From contig NZ_WOXS01000002.1 of the NCBI RefSeq assembly GCF_009852415.1, positions 62,001-126,000 of the forward strand: DNA of 64,000 nt. Direction: 5' to 3'. Numbering within the stretch: position 1 is the first letter of the stretch; each line of letters begins with the position of its first letter. The notes under the pieces were generated by a model. It was not told the DNA's origin, did no database searches, and saw only the letters and a list, made by a program, of their open reading frames with translations. The position numbers and the translations under genes were made by a program. Origin of the DNA: Streptomyces sp. Tu 3180. GTDB lineage: Bacteria; Actinomycetota; Actinomycetes; Streptomycetales; Streptomycetaceae. Shown here piece after piece: positions 60,735 through 64,000 of this stretch.

Positions 60735-61647
60735 GGTCCGTCTTCAAACGGATCTTGCCCAGAGCAGGAACGACGCGAGGCTGACCGCTGCTTCGTAGGA
60801 AGTGGCGGTCTTCTCGTATCTGGTGGCGATCCCACGGAAGCCCTCGAGCCGGTTGAAGCAGCGCTCGATCATGTTGCGCCGCCGGTAGGTCTCCCGGTCG
60901 CACCCTGGCGGTCGGCCGCCGTAGCCACCGCGCCTCAGCCGGTGCCGTCGCTGGTCGATCTTTTCGGGGATGGTGTTCGCAATGCCGCGTTTCCGCAGGT
61001 AAGCGCGGAAGCCGCGGGAGCTGTAAGCCTTGTCTGCGATGACCTGGTCGGGCCTGCACCGCGGTCGGCCCGGGCCGGTGCGGGGAACACGGATCCGCTC
61101 CAGCAGGGGGCGTGCGCGGACACTGTCGCGGCGTTGGCCGGGCGTCACCAGGATCGCGAGCGGGCGGCCCTTGCCGTCGCAGGCGAGGTGGATTTTGGTG
61201 GTCGATCCTCCTCGGGATCGGCCGAGGGCGTGATCGTCCGGTTCGTCCTGCCGGTGCCGCCCCTTTTCGGCCGGTGGCGGCGGCGTGCTGGTGGGCGCGG
61301 ACGATGGTGGAGTCGATCTGGACGAGCCAGTCGATGCCGCCGACCGCGTCGGCGTGGGCCTGGATCTGCTGCAGCGCTTGGGTGAACACCCCGTCGGGGG
61401 CGTAGCGGCGGAAGCGGGTGTACACGGTTTGCCACGGTCCTTGGCGTTCTGGCAGGTCATGCCAGGAGATCCCGGTCCGGATCTTGTAGACCATCCCGTT
61501 GACGACCCGCCGGTCCTCCACCCTCGGCCGGCCAGTGGCCGCCCGCGGTATCAGCGGAGCAAGCAATTCCCACTCAGGGCCGGTGAGTTCATGACGACGT
61601 ACCACCCCACCATGATCCACCACTCGATGGTCTTCGAGGACGGGCCC
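60734..61647 (-). mobile_element. IS5-family element C
   Basis: About 914 bp. Ends GGGTCCGTCTTCAAA and (reverse complement of the right end) GGGCCCGTCCTCGAA match at 12 of 15 positions. No clear target duplication is seen. It abuts the 59907 gene on the left and an IS6-type end remnant on the right. Confidence 0.8.
60744..61623 (-). CDS. IS5-family transposase, probable -1 frameshift
   Basis: The first frame (from GTG at 61623) reads LTGPEWELLAPLIPRAATGR, GISWHDLPERQGPWQTVYTR and DWLVQIDSTIVRAHQHAAAT with the first Asp. At CGAAAAGGGG the -1 frame takes over and reads EKGRHRQDEPDDHALGRSRG, GFRAYLRKRGIANTIPEKID and MIERCFNRLEGFRGIATRYE with the other catalytic residues, to 60744. The A4G4 run is a likely slippery site. 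Nothing else appears damaged. Confidence 0.85.
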
Positions 61648-61649
61648 TG

Positions 61650-61662
61650 ATGTGACAGCGCC
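61650..61662. repeat. IS6-type end remnant
   Basis: ATGTGACAGCGCC matches the right end of the IS6 element at 29384-29396. No IS6 transposase is near, so this is a solitary end left by deletion, or the IS5 target site. Confidence 0.55.
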
Positions 61663-61927
61663 GCCGTGGGATCACGTCGGCTGAGCCTTTTCGACGCGGC
61701 CGAATTGGTGATGCCGGTGGCGTGGAGTGAGAGGCGCGACGGACAGGGCTCCCGCTCCGCTGAGAAAGGTGTCCGGCGCCTCAGCTCAGAAGCACAGGAG
61801 CCCTGCTGGTTCCCTTTGCCGCCGCACTTTGCGGGGCAGCGGAGCGTACTCCCGCCGCATCAGCGTGCCGTCGTCCGTGTCCGTCGGGGAGTGCGAGCGC
61901 CTGGCGGCGCCGGATGTCGGCGGGCTG
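61663..61927. other. no gene seen
   Basis: Nothing supported on either strand; the HAD gene ends at 61928. Confidence 0.5.
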
Positions 61928-62638
61928 TCAAGTCCCATGCGTCCCCCGCGGGCTGCCAAGTGCGTGGGCCCAGGCCAGCAGTTCGGGAGCATCCAGCGAC
62001 GGTAGCCACCCGTCGGCCCGGGTGGCGCCGTCGCCCTGCGGCCGGGGACCGACGCCCAGGACCCGCAGACCGGCCCGGCGGGCCGCTTCCACACCGGTCA
62101 GGGAGTCCTCCACCGCCAGTGCCCGGTGCGGGGGGACACCGCAGAGCCGGGCCGCCACGGCGTACACGTCGGGGTGTGGCTTGGGGCGCACGCGGTCCCC
62201 GGCGTCAGGGACGACGAGGTGCTGGAAGTGCGCGAGCAGCCCGGCCCGTTCCAGGCTGCCTTCGACCACGACCCTCGGGCAGTTGCTGGCCACCGCTAGC
62301 GGTAACCGGCCGGAGAGCAGCTGTACGAGCCGGACCGCACCTGGCATCGTCACCGGTTCGTCGGTGACGAGTGCCAGGAAGTGGTCGAGAAGTGCGGCTG
62401 TCAGGTCCTCGGTCAGTTCGGGTTTGTGCACGGACTGCGCCATGAGCCGGCCGCAGTCCTCGTAGTGCAGACCAAGGGCCTGCTCCGCGAACCCGGGCGG
62501 TGGCTGGAGTCCGTGCTCCCGGAAGGCCCGGCTGCGAGCCGCCTGCCAGTGGCGTTCGCTGTCCATCAGGGTGCCGTCGCAGTCGAAGACGACCGCTTCG
62601 GGTGACGGGTCGAACAGAGCGCGGTCCGAGGTGGTCAC
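61928..62638 (-). CDS. HAD-family phosphatase
   Basis: The 236-residue protein shows the HAD motifs: I, VVFDCDGTLMDSE (nucleophile Asp, about residues 16-28), II, LAVASNCPR (Ser), III, RVRPKPHPDVY (Lys) and IV, ALAVEDSLTGVEAAR (Asp). The helical cap between I and II is of the beta-phosphoglucomutase/glycolate-phosphatase kind. It probably dephosphorylates a small sugar phosphate or similar. The start is a GTG at 62638. It is divergent from the ScbR-like regulator across a 377-bp gap. Confidence 0.9.
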   Translation of the reverse strand: MTTSDRALFDPSPEAVVFDCDGTLMDSERHWQAARSRAFREHGLQPPPGFAEQALGLHYEDCGRLMAQSVHKPELTEDLTAALLDHFLALVTDEPVTMPGAVRLVQLLSGRLPLAVASNCPRVVVEGSLERAGLLAHFQHLVVPDAGDRVRPKPHPDVYAVAARLCGVPPHRALAVEDSLTGVEAARRAGLRVLGVGPRPQGDGATRADGWLPSLDAPELLAWAHALGSPRGTHGT

Positions 62639-63015
62639 TGGGGCCTCCCATGCCTTCGCATGTACGCATGCGGCATGTCCGTATCCGCAGGAAACGGAAA
62701 GATAGTTTCCGCTACGTTATTTCCGTCCAGGTAAATCGGGCAATAACCCTTTTCGGTGACTCGACGGGCGCCGGAAACAGGCGTATGACCGTGCGGCGGC
62801 GACAACCGTGACGCAGCCGCCGAGACCATCAACATCACATGCTCGCACGTCAGTTGTCATGCATGCTTGGCCGCGGGGGGCCCGGAGCGCCTTGCGTCCG
62901 CTACCACTCGCACGCGTTCGCATTCGAAAGAACTGCGTAATTACCGCACGAAAGTGCCTGTTTGAACTCCGGGCGTACGCTGGCGCACTAGATTCGTGGC
63001 CGGCACAAGAACAGA
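62639..63015. other. intergenic region with AT-rich centre
   Basis: No gene is supported. It has a lower GC content than its neighbours, consistent with promoters for the divergent HAD and TetR genes. Confidence 0.5.
62695..62711. promoter_or_regulatory. CGGAAA/TTTCCG dyad
   Basis: CGGAAAGATAGTTTCCG has 6-bp arms around GATAG, 57 bp upstream of the HAD start. Possibly an operator; no known regulator can be assigned. Confidence 0.45.
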
Positions 63016-63645
63016 GTGAGGGCGGACGGAACGTTGCAGGAACGGGCTAAGGCAACCCGTAGATCACTGCTGGAAGCGGCTGCCCAACTGTTCGCTGAAC
63101 AGGGATACGCGGCCACCAGCGTCAACGACATAAGCGCAAGGTCGGGCCGGACCAGCGGCGCGGTCTACTTCCACTACACCGGCAAGGAGGGCATCGCCGT
63201 CGCCGTCGTCGAGGACCGGTTCGCCACCTGGTCTCAGCTCGCTGCACGCTACGGAGACGAGACGATCCCCCCGCTCGAACGGCTCGTCGCCCTCAGCTAC
63301 GACATCGCCCATGCCCTCACCCGGGATCCCGTGACGCGTGCCGGTGCCCGTCTGTGGGCCGAGCGCACCATCATCAAGGCTCCCGTTCCCGACCCCTTCG
63401 CGCTGTGGACCGCCGCCGCCACGCGACTGCTCGCGCAGGCCCGGCTGGTAGGGCATGTCAACGAGCGTGTCCGCCCCGCCCGCACGGCCCGGACCCTGGT
63501 GCGTGCGTTCTTCGGCCTGTGCACCCTCACCGAGGCCCTTGAGGGTACGACCGTCCTCGACGACCGCCTGACCGACTGGTGGCACCTGACCCTGCCCTCC
63601 CTCTGGCCGCAACCGTCCCGCGGGAACTTCCCGGCAGGCCGGTGA
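63016..63645 (+). CDS. ScbR/ArpA-like TetR regulator (gamma-butyrolactone receptor family)
   Basis: The 209-residue protein has the TetR helix-turn-helix ATSVNDISARSGRTSGAVYFHY (about residues 34-55) with the AVYFHYTGKEG ending seen in gamma-butyrolactone receptors, and a C-terminal domain with DPVTRAGARLWAERT and the end region TDWWHLTLPSLWP. Such regulators sense autoregulators and control antibiotics and development. No AfsA-type synthase is visible in this window, so it may be a pseudo-receptor. A GTG at 63016 is used; its site is weak. Confidence 0.82.
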   Translation: MRADGTLQERAKATRRSLLEAAAQLFAEQGYAATSVNDISARSGRTSGAVYFHYTGKEGIAVAVVEDRFATWSQLAARYGDETIPPLERLVALSYDIAHALTRDPVTRAGARLWAERTIIKAPVPDPFALWTAAATRLLAQARLVGHVNERVRPARTARTLVRAFFGLCTLTEALEGTTVLDDRLTDWWHLTLPSLWPQPSRGNFPAGR

Positions 63646-63666
63646 CGCACATACTTCAGGAGGGCG

Positions 63667-64000
63667 TTGATGTCCCTGTGGATGTCAGGTAGCGGTTGCG
63701 GCATGTGCGCGGCTGGCTGCGGGGCTCGGAGTGGCGGGGAGCCGGTGGATCTCCCGTGCGATGTAGCGTTTGAGGCAGCGGATGACTTCTCGGCGCGTCT
63801 TGCCCTCGGCAAGGCGTCGCTGCAGGTGGTTCCGGGTGCGGTCGTCCCAGCGCAGGCGGCTGAGGACGACCCGGTGGAGGGCGGCGTTGGCCTGGCGGTC
63901 GCCGCCGCGGTTGAGTCTGCGGCGCTGGGTCCTGCCGGAGGACGCTTCGACCGGGCTGGTGCCGTACAAGGCAGCGAAAGATGCCTCGCTGGTGAGGCGG
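63667..64000 (-). mobile_element. IS110-family copy, right edge (inverted)
   Basis: The terminal part of an IS110-family element in the opposite direction to the copy at 16153-16772. From its end at about 63667 to the window edge it differs from the left copy at only a few bases. The transposase frame is open through the edge, so this copy may be complete outside the window. Confidence 0.85.
63685..64000 (-). CDS. IS110-family transposase, partial at window edge
   Basis: The open frame ends with RLNRGGDRQANAALHRVVLS, LRWDDRTRNHLQRRLAEGKT and RYIAREIHRLPATPSPAASR, the C-terminal Transposase_20 part of an IS110 transposase. The 5' part lies beyond the window. It reads LYGTSPVEASS where the left copy has LCATSPVEASS. 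Confidence 0.85.
   Translation of the reverse strand, partial: RLTSEASFAALYGTSPVEASSGRTQRRRLNRGGDRQANAALHRVVLSRLRWDDRTRNHLQRRLAEGKTRREVIRCLKRYIAREIHRLPATPSPAASRAHAATAT

Overview
The window is high-GC actinobacterial DNA, almost certainly Streptomyces or a close relative. Evidence: strong third-position G/C bias, many GTG starts, 4-bp start/stop overlaps, DUF2218, DUF6153, DUF4396 and Fic-type small toxin proteins, a ScbR/ArpA-like TetR regulator, and an initiator tRNA without an encoded CCA. It reads as an accessory or island region rather than core chromosome: metal-resistance and ion-transport operons sit between about ten insertion sequences or IS remnants, and many genes between them are broken.

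Region 1 (0.5-15.3 kb) is a copper module. It holds CsoR (557-838), a frameshifted secreted protein, CopZ, CopA, an alpha/beta hydrolase with an altered nucleophile elbow, a DHA2-type MFS exporter, a DUF2218 membrane protein with a divergent TetR regulator, an 18-cysteine Csp3-type copper storage protein, DUF4396, a BNR-type lipoprotein, a DUF305 lipoprotein and DUF6153. Six good copies (plus one degenerate copy) of a 17-bp palindrome of the type ATACCCCCTAGGGGTAT lie in front of these units. A single CsoR regulon can therefore be read from the sequence, and it includes the MFS exporter and the DUF4396 protein. A TetR/MFS pair follows.

Region 2 (15.8-28.5 kb) starts with an IS110 remnant and a complete potassium operon: a 27-residue micro-ORF, kdpF, kdpA, kdpB, kdpC, kdpE and kdpD, closed by a clear terminator. 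A decayed universal stress gene, a small membrane protein and an APC-family transporter follow.

Region 3 (28.5-41 kb) has an IS6 element, a chromate module (split chrB and divergent chrA around a 16-bp palindrome), a decayed IS5-type transposase and resolvase, a TetR/SDR pair with operators over the start codons, a patchwork of Tn3, IS5, DUF4259 and HNH-like debris, an AraC/NmrA divergent pair and a flavodoxin-fold oxidoreductase, then DNA-ligase and IS5 remnants.

Region 4 (41-53.4 kb) is typical integrative-element or plasmid cargo: hypothetical proteins, several with one-base frameshifts, an initiator tRNA-Met gene (a usual integration target), a cold-shock protein, two GNAT proteins, a Fic-type toxin-antitoxin pair with a 28-bp dyad operator, and a lamin-tail secreted protein stopped by an in-frame amber codon.

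Region 5 (53.4-64 kb) has two IS5 elements with TA target duplications, an IS21 istB, a MerR-methyltransferase fusion, a small peptide plus JmjC/cupin pair with a divergent TPR regulator (the cupin truncated by an IS5), a membrane protein, another IS5 with a frameshift-type transposase, a HAD phosphatase, a ScbR-like regulator, and at the right edge an inverted, nearly identical copy of the IS110 seen at 16 kb. The two IS110 copies bracket about 47 kb in opposite orientation.
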